The notes: generated by a model from the sequence alone, not told the origin. 35,421 nt of DNA from Phenylobacterium deserti (GCA_945874825.1 CAMCIK010000015.1:1-35421), one strand, 5' to 3'. Positions 7,740 through 16,672 are shown, numbered from the stretch's first letter. Program-made: numbers and translations.

Positions 7740-9145
7740 CCAAGAGCCTTATCCCCTCCACCCAGCGGCGCGAGGTCCTCGGCCTCGCCGCCTCCGCCCT
7801 CGCCCTGTCCCTGGCACCCGGCGCCGCGGCGGCCGCTACGGCCCTGACCCCCGCCGAGGCCAAGGCCATCGCCAAGGAGGCCTGGGCCTGGTCCTTCGCC
7901 CCGATCGAGGGCTACCAGACCCTGTACGCCCAGGCGGTGAACAAGGACGCCCCCGGCTATGTCGGCGGGTTCAACCAGTTCCGACACTATTCCCGGCTGG
8001 CGACGCCCGACGACAAGGACATCGTGACGCCGAACAACGACACGCCCTACAGCTGGGCCTGGCTGGACCTGAGGGCCGAGCCCATCGTCCTGTCCCTGCC
8101 GGCGGTGCCCAAGCGCTACTACGTGAACCAGTGGTTCGACCTCTACACCCACAACTTCGCCTATACCGGGACGCGGACCACAGGCCGCGAGGCTGGCAAC
8201 TACCTCTTCGTCGGGCCGCGCTGGAAGGGGACTGTCCCCAAGGGAATCAAGGCCGTCTTCCGGGCTGAGACCGAGATTGTCGGCACCCTGACCCGGACCG
8301 CCATCGAGGGTGGGCCCGAGGACATTCCGGCCCTGCAGGCTGTTCAGGCCAAGTACCGGCTGACCCCGCTCTCGAGGTTCACGGGCACCAAGGCACCGCC
8401 GGCAAGCCCGCCGGTGGACTGGCCGCCCTTCGACCGCGCCAAGGAAGAGGGCCTGGGCTTCATCCCCTACATCAACGCCCTCCTGCCCCTGATGCCGACC
8501 GTTCCCTCCGAGGTCGACATGCGCGCGCGCTTCGCCCGGATCGGCATCGCCCCGGGCCGGGCTTTCAACCCCGCGACCCTAGACCCGGCCATCCGCAAGG
8601 CCATGGAAGAGGGCGTCGCTGAGGCCGCCACCGAGCTCAAGGCCAAGGCCGCCACCGAGAAGTCCTCGGCGGACCTGTTCGGGACCCGCGAATTCCTCGG
8701 CGCCGACTACGTCTACCGGCGCAATGTCGGAGCCTTGCTGGGCATTTATGGAAACAGCAAGGACGAGGCCCTCTACGGCAGCCAGCAGACGGACAAGGCC
8801 GGGAAGGTCCTGGACGGCTCTCGCAACTGGCTTCTGAGGTTCGAGCCGGGCCAGCTTCCGCCCGTCAACGAGTTCTGGTCGATCACCATGTACGGCCTGC
8901 CGGAACGCTTCCTGGTCGCCAACCCGATCAACCGCTACTCCATCGGCGACCGGACCCCCGGACTGAAGCTGGGCGCCGACGGCTCGCTGGAGATCTACCT
9001 TCAGAGCGAGAGCCCCGGAAAGGACCGGGAGTCGAACTGGCTTCCGACCCCCAAGGGGCCCTTCTACTTCGTCGGGCGCTTCTATGGCCCCAAGGCCAGC
9101 GCCCTTCGTGGGGACTGGGGCCTTCCGCCCCTGATCGAACGCTAG
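7736..9145 (+). CDS. DUF1254/DUF1214 domain protein, Tat-exported paralogue
   Basis: 469 aa. N-terminus TQRREVLGLAASALALS is a twin-arginine-like signal ending near the AAAA stretch, so it is probably a periplasmic protein exported folded. DUF1254 features: WAWSFAPIEGYQTLYA and IVTPNNDTPYSWAWLDL; DUF1214 features: NEFWSITMYGLP and GPFYFVGRFYGP. Paralogous to the upstream lipoprotein but clearly diverged, and with a different export route. Overlaps it by 4 nt; a strong hairpin follows the stop, closing the two-gene unit. Confidence 0.88.
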   Translation: MTKSLIPSTQRREVLGLAASALALSLAPGAAAAATALTPAEAKAIAKEAWAWSFAPIEGYQTLYAQAVNKDAPGYVGGFNQFRHYSRLATPDDKDIVTPNNDTPYSWAWLDLRAEPIVLSLPAVPKRYYVNQWFDLYTHNFAYTGTRTTGREAGNYLFVGPRWKGTVPKGIKAVFRAETEIVGTLTRTAIEGGPEDIPALQAVQAKYRLTPLSRFTGTKAPPASPPVDWPPFDRAKEEGLGFIPYINALLPLMPTVPSEVDMRARFARIGIAPGRAFNPATLDPAIRKAMEEGVAEAATELKAKAATEKSSADLFGTREFLGADYVYRRNVGALLGIYGNSKDEALYGSQQTDKAGKVLDGSRNWLLRFEPGQLPPVNEFWSITMYGLPERFLVANPINRYSIGDRTPGLKLGADGSLEIYLQSESPGKDRESNWLPTPKGPFYFVGRFYGPKASALRGDWGLPPLIER

Positions 9146-9156
9146 GTCGCGCCGCC

Positions 9157-9180
9157 CCCGCCCCGAGTCTTCGGGGCGGG
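9157..9180 (+). terminator. Hairpin after the DUF1254 pair
   Basis: Ten-base-pair perfect GC-rich stem (9157-9166 with 9171-9180) and a 4-nt loop, starting 11 nt after the stop codon. Only a weak T-rich stretch follows, as is common in this GC range. Confidence 0.6.
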
Positions 9181-9256
9181 CGCTTGTCGAGCCGGGGGAA
9201 TGTCGCCAGATAGCAGATCTGGCGCACCCGCCGGTGGCTGGCGAGGAGCCGAGTCT

Positions 9257-10078
9257 ATGTCCTGCTTGAAGACACCCTTCCCTGCCGGCCCGGGGCTCCT
9301 CAGCGCCCTTGTCCTTGCCGCAGCGACACCGGCCCTGGCCGACCCTTCCCTGCCGCCGCCAGCCTCCATGCCCATTCCCAGGGGCGACTTCGTGCTGGAC
9401 CTTGGGGTGGCAGGGGTCATGGTCCCGCGCTACCCGGGATCGGAGGAGTTCGCCGTCCGCGCGCGCCCCCTGGTGGGCGTCGAGCGCCTGACCCTGCCCG
9501 TCGTGGGCGTGGTCTCTGACGGCCCGGCGAGGGGCGTCTTCGTCTATCCGGCCTTCCGCGTGGATGGGGAGCGGGAGGCCTCTGATTACCCAGAGCTGGC
9601 AGGCATGCGCGACGTCGAATGGGCCATGGGCCTGGGCCTCGGCGCCGGGGTCAGCCGGGGGAACTGGCGGGTCTTCGGCGAGGTCATGGCGGGGGTGAAG
9701 GGCTATAGCGGTCTCACCGCCCGTGCCGGCGCGGACCTGTTGTGGTCGCCCTCGCCCAAGACCGTGATGGCTTTCGGCCCGCGGATCAACCTGGCCGGGC
9801 AGGACTACGCGCGGACCTGGTTCGGCGTCACCCCGGCCGAGGCCGCCGCCTCGGGCGGAGCCCTGTCCGCCTACGACCCCGATGGCGGACTGGCCAGCGC
9901 GGGTCTCGCCGTGACCTGGGGCCAGGCGATCAGCGACCGGGCCATGCTCCAGGTTGAAGCCGGGTGGGACCGGCGGCTCGCCGACATCGAAGACAGCCCC
10001 CTGGTCTCGCGCGGTAGCCGCGACGCGGTCTTTGTCGCCACCGGCGTAACCTGGCGCTTCAACTTCGGAGGGTCCTGA
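9257..10078 (+). CDS. MipA/OmpV family outer-membrane protein
   Basis: 273 aa. Signal peptide of about 28 residues ending PALA, then a beta-barrel of alternating strands. Family features: an early MVPRYPGSEEF-like motif, YPAFRVDG, the strand GLGLGAGVSRGNWRVFGEV, repeated aromatic/Gly strands and a C-terminus ending VTWRFNF, typical of outer-membrane insertion. MipA-family proteins interact with MltA and PBP1B in E. coli; many homologues are simple OmpV-like barrels of unknown role. ATG 9257 is preferred over 9200 because it has GAGGAG upstream and starts the signal peptide. Confidence 0.82.
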   Translation: MSCLKTPFPAGPGLLSALVLAAATPALADPSLPPPASMPIPRGDFVLDLGVAGVMVPRYPGSEEFAVRARPLVGVERLTLPVVGVVSDGPARGVFVYPAFRVDGEREASDYPELAGMRDVEWAMGLGLGAGVSRGNWRVFGEVMAGVKGYSGLTARAGADLLWSPSPKTVMAFGPRINLAGQDYARTWFGVTPAEAAASGGALSAYDPDGGLASAGLAVTWGQAISDRAMLQVEAGWDRRLADIEDSPLVSRGSRDAVFVATGVTWRFNFGGS

Positions 10079-10099
10079 ACCTCGGAGGGTCCTGACCCC

Positions 10100-10134
10100 C
10101 CCGGGTCCGCCCGGGCTTGGCCTCAGGACCCGGG
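10100..10134 (+). terminator. Inverted repeat after mipA-like gene
   Basis: Nine-base-pair arms CCCGGGTCC (10100-10108) and GGACCCGGG (10126-10134) around a 17-nt loop, 21 nt past the stop. A 14-bp direct repeat (10065-10078 and 10082-10095, period 17) spans the stop codon just before it. Plausible terminator without a T tract. Confidence 0.4.
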
Positions 10135-10171
10135 TCTGAGCAGGATGCCGGCCAAGACCGGAGAGCCTGCC

Positions 10172-10666
10172 ATGCCAGACCTCAACACCCGAATCCACGA
10201 CGCCGAAAACCGCCTGCTCGACGAGCTGCGCCGGCAGCGCCGCCGTCTGAGGGAGTCCGGCGAGGGCGGCTCGGACGTCTCCGTCGGCCAGAAGGTAGCC
10301 GACGCCGTGGCGGCCACCATCGGCTCCTGGCCCTTCATCATCATCCAGTCCTGCCTGCTGGCCGCCTGGGTGACCCTGAACGTGATCGCCTGGATCCGTC
10401 ACTGGGACCCCTACCCCTTCATCCTGTTGAATCTGGCCCTGTCCTTCCAGGCCGCCTACGCCGGCCCCTTCATCCTGATGAGCCAGAACCGGCAGCAGGA
10501 CATCGACCGGCGCAAGGCCGAGACCGACTACCAGGTGAACGTCAAGGCTGAGCTGGAGATCGAGCTCTTGCACCAGAAGCTGGACGCCCTGAAGGAACAG
10601 GAGCTGGCCGACCTCGCCCGGGCCATGCGGAACCTTTCCGAACAGATGGAGGCCCGCCGCGGCTGA
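10172..10666 (+). CDS. DUF1003 membrane protein
   Basis: 164 aa. Two membrane segments at roughly 51-73 (ending VTLNVIAW) and 80-102 (PFILLNLALSFQAAYAGPFILM), followed by the DUF1003 signature MSQNRQQDIDRRKAETDYQV and a charged helical tail rich in Glu, Leu and Lys, likely coiled coil. Function unknown. ATG 10172 chosen over 10145 because GGAGAG lies at a suitable distance before it, while the upstream ATG has a purine run almost touching it. Confidence 0.85.
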   Translation: MPDLNTRIHDAENRLLDELRRQRRRLRESGEGGSDVSVGQKVADAVAATIGSWPFIIIQSCLLAAWVTLNVIAWIRHWDPYPFILLNLALSFQAAYAGPFILMSQNRQQDIDRRKAETDYQVNVKAELEIELLHQKLDALKEQELADLARAMRNLSEQMEARRG

Positions 10667-10723
10667 GGGCTTGCTTCCGCCGCCGGCCGTGAAAGTATGC
10701 CTACACAAAGGGAGGCGCAGGCG

Positions 10724-11992
10724 ATGGATCGACCCTATGACCGGGCCCTGAGGGCGAGGGCTGAGGCCGTGATCCCCGGGGGCATGTTCGGCCACCAGTC
10801 CACGGCCCTCCTGCCGGACGACTATCCCCAGTACTTCGTGAAGGCCAAGGGCGCCCATCTCTGGGACGCCGACGGCGGCAAGGTGCTCGACTTCCTGTGC
10901 GCCTACGGCCCCAACCTCTTCGGCTATGGCGACGAGGCCATCGACGCCGCCTTCCTGGCCCAGCTGCGGCAGGGCGACACCCTGACCGGGCCGACGCCGG
11001 TCATGGTCGAGCTGGCGGAAACCCTGGTCGACATGATCGGCCACGCCGACTGGGCCCTGTTCTGCAAGAACGGCGGCGACGCCACGACCATGGCCCTGAC
11101 CGTCGCCCGGGCCCAGACCCGCCGGAAGACCGTCATCCGCGCCCGGGGCGCCTATCACGGCTCGACCCCCTGGTGCACGCCGCGCACGGCCGGGGTGCTG
11201 GACTCCGACCGGGCGCACCAGATCCTCTGCGACTACAACGACGTGGCCAGCCTCGAGGCCGCGGTGGCAGAGGCCGGCGACGACCTTGCCGCCATCTTCG
11301 CCGCCCCCTTCCGCCATGACGCCTTCATCGACCAGGCCGAGCCCGACCCCGCCTACGCCGCCCGCGCCCGGGAGCTTTGCGACCGGACGGGCGCCCTCCT
11401 GGTCCTCGACGAGGTCCGGGCAGGCTTCCGTCTCAGCCGGGACTGTTCCTGGTCGCGGATCGGCGTCGAGCCGGACCTGTCGACCTGGGGCAAGGGCCTG
11501 GCCAACGGACACGCCCTTTCGGCCCTCCTGGGCTCGGACAGCGCCCGCAAGGGGGCCGAGGCCATCTACGCCACCGGCTCCTTCTGGTACCAGGCCGCTC
11601 CCATGGCCGCGTCCCTCGAGGTCCTGCGCCGCATCCGCGAGACCGACTACCTGGAGCGGCTGGAGGCCCTGGGCCAGCGCCTGTCCTCTGGCCTGGCTGA
11701 GCGGGCCGAGGCAGCGGGCCTGGGCTTCCGGATCACCGGCCCCGGCCAGATGCCCCTCTTCCTGTTCGACGAGGACCCGGACCTGAGGAAGGGCTTCTTC
11801 TGGTCCAGCGCCATGCTGGCCAAGGGGGTCTATGTCCACCCCTGGCACAACATGTTCCTCTGCGACGCCATGACCGAGGCGGACATCGACCAGGCCCTCG
11901 ACGCCGCCGAGGCGTCCTTCGCCGAGCTCCGTACCGCCGCCCCCGGCCTCGCCCCCGTGGCCAAGATGGCCTTCCTTTCCCAGACCCGGTGA
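10724..11992 (+). CDS. Class-III PLP-dependent aminotransferase (glutamate-1-semialdehyde aminomutase-like)
   Basis: 422 aa. Fold-type I PLP enzyme: the cofactor Asp is D229 in LLVLDEVRAGFR and the Schiff-base lysine is K257 in LSTWGKGLANGHALSALLG. It resembles glutamate-1-semialdehyde 2,1-aminomutases (N-terminal VIPGGMFGHQ, then LWDADGGKVLDF), but hemL function is not implied: it lacks the close family pattern and sits in an operon with an amidase. More likely an aminotransferase on an unknown amine or amino acid. ATG 10724 has GGGAGG upstream. The amidase starts 4 nt after its stop. Confidence 0.85.
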   Translation: MDRPYDRALRARAEAVIPGGMFGHQSTALLPDDYPQYFVKAKGAHLWDADGGKVLDFLCAYGPNLFGYGDEAIDAAFLAQLRQGDTLTGPTPVMVELAETLVDMIGHADWALFCKNGGDATTMALTVARAQTRRKTVIRARGAYHGSTPWCTPRTAGVLDSDRAHQILCDYNDVASLEAAVAEAGDDLAAIFAAPFRHDAFIDQAEPDPAYAARARELCDRTGALLVLDEVRAGFRLSRDCSWSRIGVEPDLSTWGKGLANGHALSALLGSDSARKGAEAIYATGSFWYQAAPMAASLEVLRRIRETDYLERLEALGQRLSSGLAERAEAAGLGFRITGPGQMPLFLFDEDPDLRKGFFWSSAMLAKGVYVHPWHNMFLCDAMTEADIDQALDAAEASFAELRTAAPGLAPVAKMAFLSQTR

Positions 11993-11996
11993 TCCC

Positions 11997-13427
11997 ATGA
12001 CCCCTGAAGAGTACGCTGGCCTCGACGGCCTAGGCCTCGCCGAGGCCATCCGCAAGGGTGAGACCACCCCCCTGGAGGCCGTGGACGCCGCCATCGCCAT
12101 CATCGAGCGGCGCAACCCCACGTTGAACGCCGTGGTGCACACCGCCTTCGAGGAAGCCCGGCGACAGGCGCTGGGCGACCTGCCGGACGGCCCCTTCCGG
12201 GGCGTGCCCTTCCTGATCAAGGACCTGGCCATGCCCGTGGCCGGCTGGCCGCGCACCTCGGGCAGCCGCTTCGCCCGCCACATCGTCGACCGCGAGGACG
12301 GCGGCCTTACCGCCCGCTACCGCCGGGCCGGCGTCATCCCCCTGGGCAAGACCAACACGCCGGAATACGGCATCACCGGCACGACGGAGAGCGCCCTCCT
12401 GGGCCCCTGCCGCAACCCCTGGAACCCCGGCCACATCGCCGGTGGCTCCTCCGGAGGGTCGGCGGCGGCGGTGGCCTCCGGCATGGTCCCCATGGCCCAC
12501 GCCAGCGACGGCCTGGGCTCGATCCGCATCCCCGCCGCCTGCTGCGGCCTGGTGGGCCTGAAGGGCACCCGCGACCGGGTGCCCAACCTGCCGGACGGCT
12601 TCGACTACGCCGCCGGCTTCGTGGTCGACCACGTGGTCACCCGCACGGTGCGCGACAGCGCCGCCATGATGGACGCCACCGATACGCCCGAGCCCGACAG
12701 TCCCTACCCCGCCCCGCCCAAGGCGGGGCCCTTCCTGGACGAGGTGGGCCGCGCGCCGGGACGCCTGCGCATCACCTGGTCGTCGGAAACCGTCTCCGGC
12801 CGGCCCATCGACCCCCAGGTCCAGGCGGCCCTGGAGCGCACCGCCGATCTCCTGCGTCGCCTCGGCCACGATGTGGTCGAACAGGGCCTGGGCATCGACT
12901 ACCGCGCCCTCTACGCCGCCCGGGGGCCCGTCTCGGGCGCCAACTTCGCCGCCGGCATGGCGCGGCTGATCGAGCAGGTGGGCCGCGAGCCCGAGCCCGA
13001 CGAGCTGGAGCCCCTGACCTGGGTCTCCCTCAAGGGCGGGCGCAAGGTGACCGGCGAGATGGCCCTGCGGTCCCTGCAGGAACTGCGCATGCTGAACCGG
13101 GCCACCCTGGCCGCCTTCCGCGACCGTGATGTCCACCTGACCCCGGTGCTGGGAACCCCGGTGCCGGAGATCGGCTTCATCGACCCGGTCAACCTGGAGC
13201 CGAAGGAGGTCAACCGCCGGCAGGGCCAGGTCTTCCCCTTCACCCCGCCCTTCAATTTCTCGGGCCAGCCCTCCCTGTCCCTGCCCCTGGAGACCACGGC
13301 CGACGGCCTGCCGGTTGGCATGATGTTCACCGCCCGCTATGCCGACGAGGCCACCCTCTTCCGCCTGGCCGGCCAGCTGGAGCGCGAGGCGCCCTGGGCG
13401 GGACGGCGGCCGGGCCTCTGGGCGTGA
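11997..13427 (+). CDS. Amidase (amidase-signature family)
   Basis: 476 aa amidase-signature enzyme with the full Ser-cisSer-Lys triad: Lys75 (PFLIKDL), Ser151 in GGSSGGSAAAVASG and nucleophile Ser175 in GLGSIRIPAACCGLVGLK; the 24-residue spacing of the two serines is the family's. The motifs around GSRF, LGKTNTPEYG and RNPWNPGHIAGG match the branch containing 6-aminohexanoate-cyclic-dimer hydrolase-like amidases. Substrate unknown. No GatB/GatC partner is nearby and the GatA pattern is not followed, so tRNA amidation is unlikely. It overlaps the next gene by 4 nt. Confidence 0.88.
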   Translation: MTPEEYAGLDGLGLAEAIRKGETTPLEAVDAAIAIIERRNPTLNAVVHTAFEEARRQALGDLPDGPFRGVPFLIKDLAMPVAGWPRTSGSRFARHIVDREDGGLTARYRRAGVIPLGKTNTPEYGITGTTESALLGPCRNPWNPGHIAGGSSGGSAAAVASGMVPMAHASDGLGSIRIPAACCGLVGLKGTRDRVPNLPDGFDYAAGFVVDHVVTRTVRDSAAMMDATDTPEPDSPYPAPPKAGPFLDEVGRAPGRLRITWSSETVSGRPIDPQVQAALERTADLLRRLGHDVVEQGLGIDYRALYAARGPVSGANFAAGMARLIEQVGREPEPDELEPLTWVSLKGGRKVTGEMALRSLQELRMLNRATLAAFRDRDVHLTPVLGTPVPEIGFIDPVNLEPKEVNRRQGQVFPFTPPFNFSGQPSLSLPLETTADGLPVGMMFTARYADEATLFRLAGQLEREAPWAGRRPGLWA

Positions 13428-13810
13428 AGGGACTCCCCCGCCGGGACTGGCTCGCCCTCGCCGCCCTCAACGCCTTTGTCGCCATCGCCATGGGCGCCTT
13501 CGCGGCCCACGGGATTCCCGATCCCAAGGCCGCCGAGTGGTTGAGGACCGGGGCGCAGTACGCCTTCTGGCACACCATGGCGACCTTTGCCTCGGCGGCC
13601 TTCATGGGCATGGGCGCGCCGCGCGCCCGTTTCGCGCCGGCCTTCTTCCTGACCGGCTCGGTGATCTTCGCCGGAAGCCTCTACGCCATGGCCTTCGGCG
13701 CGCCGCGATGGCTGGGTGCAGTGACGCCGGTGGGCGGTGTCCTGTTCCTCTGCGGCTGGGCCTGGCTGGCGGTGTCGGCCCGGGACGTGGACCGGAGCGA
13801 CCGCCTTTGA
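13424..13810 (+). CDS. DUF423 membrane protein
   Basis: 128 aa, GTG start overlapping the amidase stop (GTGA). Four hydrophobic segments. Family signature GAFAAHGI followed by a QYAFWHTMATFA-like helix, FLTGSVIFAGSLY and a C-terminal VTPVGGVLFLCGWAWL. This is the YwdK/YgdD-type small inner-membrane family of unknown function. Translational coupling suggests expression with the aminotransferase and amidase, though DUF423 genes occur in many contexts. Confidence 0.85.
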   Translation: MKGLPRRDWLALAALNAFVAIAMGAFAAHGIPDPKAAEWLRTGAQYAFWHTMATFASAAFMGMGAPRARFAPAFFLTGSVIFAGSLYAMAFGAPRWLGAVTPVGGVLFLCGWAWLAVSARDVDRSDRL

Positions 13811-13829
13811 CCCCTTCACCCTGGCTCGC

Positions 13830-15053
13830 CTAGACCCGCGCCGTGCCCTTGAGCGCCAGGGTCCGCAGGGCCAGGGCTGAGCCGGACATGGCCAGGAACA
13901 GGGTCAGGGCCACAGGCCGGGCCGAGCCGTCCCCCAGGGCCGCCGTCAGGCTGGAGGCCGCCGCCCCCGCCGCGAAGGAGGCCGAGCCCATTAGGGCCGA
14001 GACGGAGCCCGCCCGCCGGGGATCGATGTTCAAGGCCCCGGCCATGGTGTTCCCGGCCATGAAGCCATAGCTGGACAGCACCAGGAAGATCAGGGGCAGG
14101 ACGCTCCACATCCCGCCCCAGCCCGTGAAGGCGGCGGCCAGCAACACGGCGGCGGCGATCATGCCAAAGGCGCTGGCGGCCCTCAGTACCTGTTCGGAGG
14201 TATAGCGCAGCAGGAGCTGGCGGTTGATCTGTCCTGCGCCGATCACACCGGCGGCGTTCAGCCCAAAGACCCAGCCGAAGATGGAGGCCGGTATGCCCCA
14301 GACGCCGATCAGCAGGCCCGGCGAGGCGGAGATCCAGGTGAAGAGGGTCGCCCCGTTCAGTCCGCCCGCCAGGGCATAGCCCACCAACCGCTTGTCCTTC
14401 AGAAGAGCGCCCAGGGCCGCCAGGGGCGATTCCGAGCGGGCCTGGAGGGCGGTGGCCTCGGACCGGGACTCCTCCAGGCGGAACAGGGTCGCCAGGCCCA
14501 CGGCGACGCCGAACAGGGCCAGGGCCCAGAAATTGGCGCGCCAGCCGCCCAGTTGCAGAAGGACCCCGCCCAGCAGGGGGGCGAGGATCGGCGCCAGCCC
14601 CATAACCAGGGTCAGGAGAGACAGCATCCTCGCCGTCTCGGTATGGTCGAAACGGTCGCGCACCACGGCCCGGGCCACCACCCCGCCGGCGCAGCCGCCC
14701 AGGGCCTGGACGAACCGGGCGGCGATCAGGAAGTCTGCCGAGGGCGCCAGGGCGCAGGCGCAGGAGGCCAGGACGAACAGGGCCACGCCTGCCAGGATCG
14801 GTCCCTTGCGGCCCAAACGGTCCGACGCCGGTCCGTAGAAGAATTGGCCGATGGCCATGCCGGCGAGGAAGGCCGAGACCGTTACCTGGGTGCGGGCGCC
14901 GCTGACCCCCAGGTCCGCGCCGATGGCCGGCAGGCTGGGCAGGTACATGTCGATGCCCATGGGCGCGAAGGCGGTCAGGGCACCCAGCAGGACCACCAGT
15001 CCCCAGCCCGTGCCGGAAGGTCGCGCAGTCCCGCCTGCCGCTCCGCCCGTCAT
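13830..15053 (-). CDS. Bcr/CflA-type multidrug efflux MFS transporter
   Basis: 407 aa, twelve hydrophobic segments. The first helix carries the family motif FAPMGIDMYLPSLPAI and the loop 2-3 motif GPASDRLGRKGPILAG is the MFS signature A. These match drug:H+ antiporter-1 members related to Bcr, CflA and FloR. ATG 15053 is preferred: GAGGGG lies upstream, and the longer frame to 15146 would overlap the divergent gene. It converges on the DUF423 gene with only 19 nt between the stops. Confidence 0.88.
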   Translation of the reverse strand: MTGGAAGGTARPSGTGWGLVVLLGALTAFAPMGIDMYLPSLPAIGADLGVSGARTQVTVSAFLAGMAIGQFFYGPASDRLGRKGPILAGVALFVLASCACALAPSADFLIAARFVQALGGCAGGVVARAVVRDRFDHTETARMLSLLTLVMGLAPILAPLLGGVLLQLGGWRANFWALALFGVAVGLATLFRLEESRSEATALQARSESPLAALGALLKDKRLVGYALAGGLNGATLFTWISASPGLLIGVWGIPASIFGWVFGLNAAGVIGAGQINRQLLLRYTSEQVLRAASAFGMIAAAVLLAAAFTGWGGMWSVLPLIFLVLSSYGFMAGNTMAGALNIDPRRAGSVSALMGSASFAAGAAASSLTAALGDGSARPVALTLFLAMSGSALALRTLALKGTARV

Positions 15054-15136
15054 CCCGCCCGCTCCCCTCGCCTTCCGCCCTTGCCATACCCCCGCCCGGT
15101 CTGGCCAAGATAGGGGAAGTTTTGCAGGAGCCCCGA

Positions 15137-16147
15137 ATGTCCGCACTCGCCCGCCAGATGCCCCCGGTCGCCACGACCCAAGTCAACGGGATCGACATGG
15201 CCTATTACGAAGTCGCCCGCGGCCAGGGCGTTCCCATCGTCTTCTGCCACGGCTTCCCGGAGCTGGCCTTCTCCTGGCGTCACCAGCTGAGGGCCTGCGA
15301 GGCGGCGGGCCAGTGGGCCATCGCCCCCGACCAGCGCGGCTATGGCCTGACCTCCCGGCCGGACAAGATCGAAGACTATGACATGGAGCACCTGGCCGCC
15401 GACCTGGTGGCCCTCCTGGACCATCTGGGCATCGAGAAGGCGGTGTTCTGTGGCCATGACTGGGGCGGCTTCGTCGTCTGGCAGATGGCCCTGATGCACC
15501 CCGACCGGGTGGCCGGGGTGATCGGCCTCAACACCCCCTTCACGCCCCGCGGCGAGTACGACCCCATCGCCTCAATGCGCTTCGCCTTTGGCGAGGACAT
15601 GTACATCGTCTGGTTCCAGAAGCCGGGCGAGGCTGACGCGGCCCTGGGCAAGGACGTGGACAAGACCATGCGCTTCTTCATGCGCCGTCCGCCCGAGGAC
15701 CAGCCCATGCCCCCCAGTGGCGGCCTGTCCATCGACAGGAACTCCAGCCCCGCCACCACCTCCACCTTCGCCTTCCGCGACCTGCTGGCCGGGTGGGACA
15801 AGTCGGACACCGCCAACCAGCTCCTGTCCGCGGACGAGCTGGCCGCCTTCGTCGAGACCTTCGAAGCCACTGGCTTTACCGGCGGCATCAACTGGTACCG
15901 CAACTTCACCCGCAACTGGGAGCGGTCGGCCCACCTGCCCAAGCGCATCGACCACGTCCCCTGCCTGATGATCTGCGCCGAAAAGGACGCCGTCCTGCCC
16001 CCCTCCATGGCCGACGGCATGGAAGACCGCATCGCCCACCTGGAAAAGGCCCTGGTCATGGGCTCAGGCCACTGGACCCAGCAGGAAAAGCCCGAAGAGG
16101 TGAACCGCTACATCCTCGACTGGATGGGCAGGAAGTTCGGGGCTTGA
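15137..16147 (+). CDS. Alpha/beta hydrolase, epoxide-hydrolase type
   Basis: 336 aa. Oxyanion motif HGFPE (His38), nucleophile Asp108 in the elbow GHDWGG, and the catalytic His in MGSGHWTQQEKP near the C-terminus, with an acid candidate in CAEKDAVLP. The Asp nucleophile and the Trp after it point to soluble epoxide hydrolases or haloalkane dehalogenases; cap-domain tyrosines (for example in the INWYRNF segment) favour epoxide hydrolase. AGGAG sits upstream of ATG 15137; an in-frame TTG at 15122 is less likely. Monocistronic, divergent from the efflux gene. Confidence 0.87.
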   Translation: MSALARQMPPVATTQVNGIDMAYYEVARGQGVPIVFCHGFPELAFSWRHQLRACEAAGQWAIAPDQRGYGLTSRPDKIEDYDMEHLAADLVALLDHLGIEKAVFCGHDWGGFVVWQMALMHPDRVAGVIGLNTPFTPRGEYDPIASMRFAFGEDMYIVWFQKPGEADAALGKDVDKTMRFFMRRPPEDQPMPPSGGLSIDRNSSPATTSTFAFRDLLAGWDKSDTANQLLSADELAAFVETFEATGFTGGINWYRNFTRNWERSAHLPKRIDHVPCLMICAEKDAVLPPSMADGMEDRIAHLEKALVMGSGHWTQQEKPEEVNRYILDWMGRKFGA

Positions 16148-16273
16148 GGGGCCGGGGCTCCCTGAGGGACGCGATTCTCCTTGCCTTCAGTACCTTGGGC
16201 TACAATCCTCCGCTGGAGTATGCAGGGAACGAAGGGTTTCCCGTCGCGCCAAGGCCAAGCAGGGTGAAATGAA

Positions 16274-16672
16274 ATGAATATGCTGGAAGCCGTCACGTCC
16301 GCACTCCGGAAATACGCTGACTTCAACGGCAGGGCGCGAAGATCTGAATATTGGTGGTTTTATCTCGCGTATTTCCTTGCTGTGATTTTAGTCGCAGTTG
16401 TTGGAGAAATTTCTTCGTCTCAGAGCGGTCAACCTGGCGCTATATCATACCTTGCAGCTATTGTTTTACTTGGATTATTCCTTCCAATGCTGGCAGTCGA
16501 GGTGCGTCGCCTGCATGACATCGACAAGTCAGGTTGGAACATCCTTTGGTTTATGATCCCGATTGTTGGATTTATCCTCAGGATCATCTGGCTCTGCAGG
16601 CGTGGGACCGTCGGGGACAATCGCTTTGGTCCTGATCCGCTTGCTCAGACCTCGGGCGAGATCGGGCTCTGA
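16274..16672 (+). CDS. DUF805 membrane protein, unusually AT-rich
   Basis: 132 aa with the DUF805 pattern: N-terminal YADFNGRARRSEYWWFYL, two to three membrane helices, RRLHDIDKSGWN and the C-terminal GTVGDNRFGPDP. Small inner-membrane family of unknown function. Hand count over 16321-16500 gives about 45% G+C, far below the surrounding genes, with codons (TTA, ATA, ATT, TTT) that neighbours avoid, which suggests recent acquisition. The start at 16274 has only a weak purine stretch before it. The gap before it (16148-16273) holds no recognised gene. Confidence 0.88.
   Translation: MNMLEAVTSALRKYADFNGRARRSEYWWFYLAYFLAVILVAVVGEISSSQSGQPGAISYLAAIVLLGLFLPMLAVEVRRLHDIDKSGWNILWFMIPIVGFILRIIWLCRRGTVGDNRFGPDPLAQTSGEIGL

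Noticed and set aside
10724..11992. hemL (glutamate-1-semialdehyde aminomutase) assignment
   Set aside because: General class-III similarity only. The operon context with an amidase and the diverged substrate region do not support a haem-pathway role.
8579..12283. Minus-strand open frame of 1234 codons
   Set aside because: Spans the antisense of five well-supported genes, has Gly/His/Gln-rich repetitive composition and no domain.
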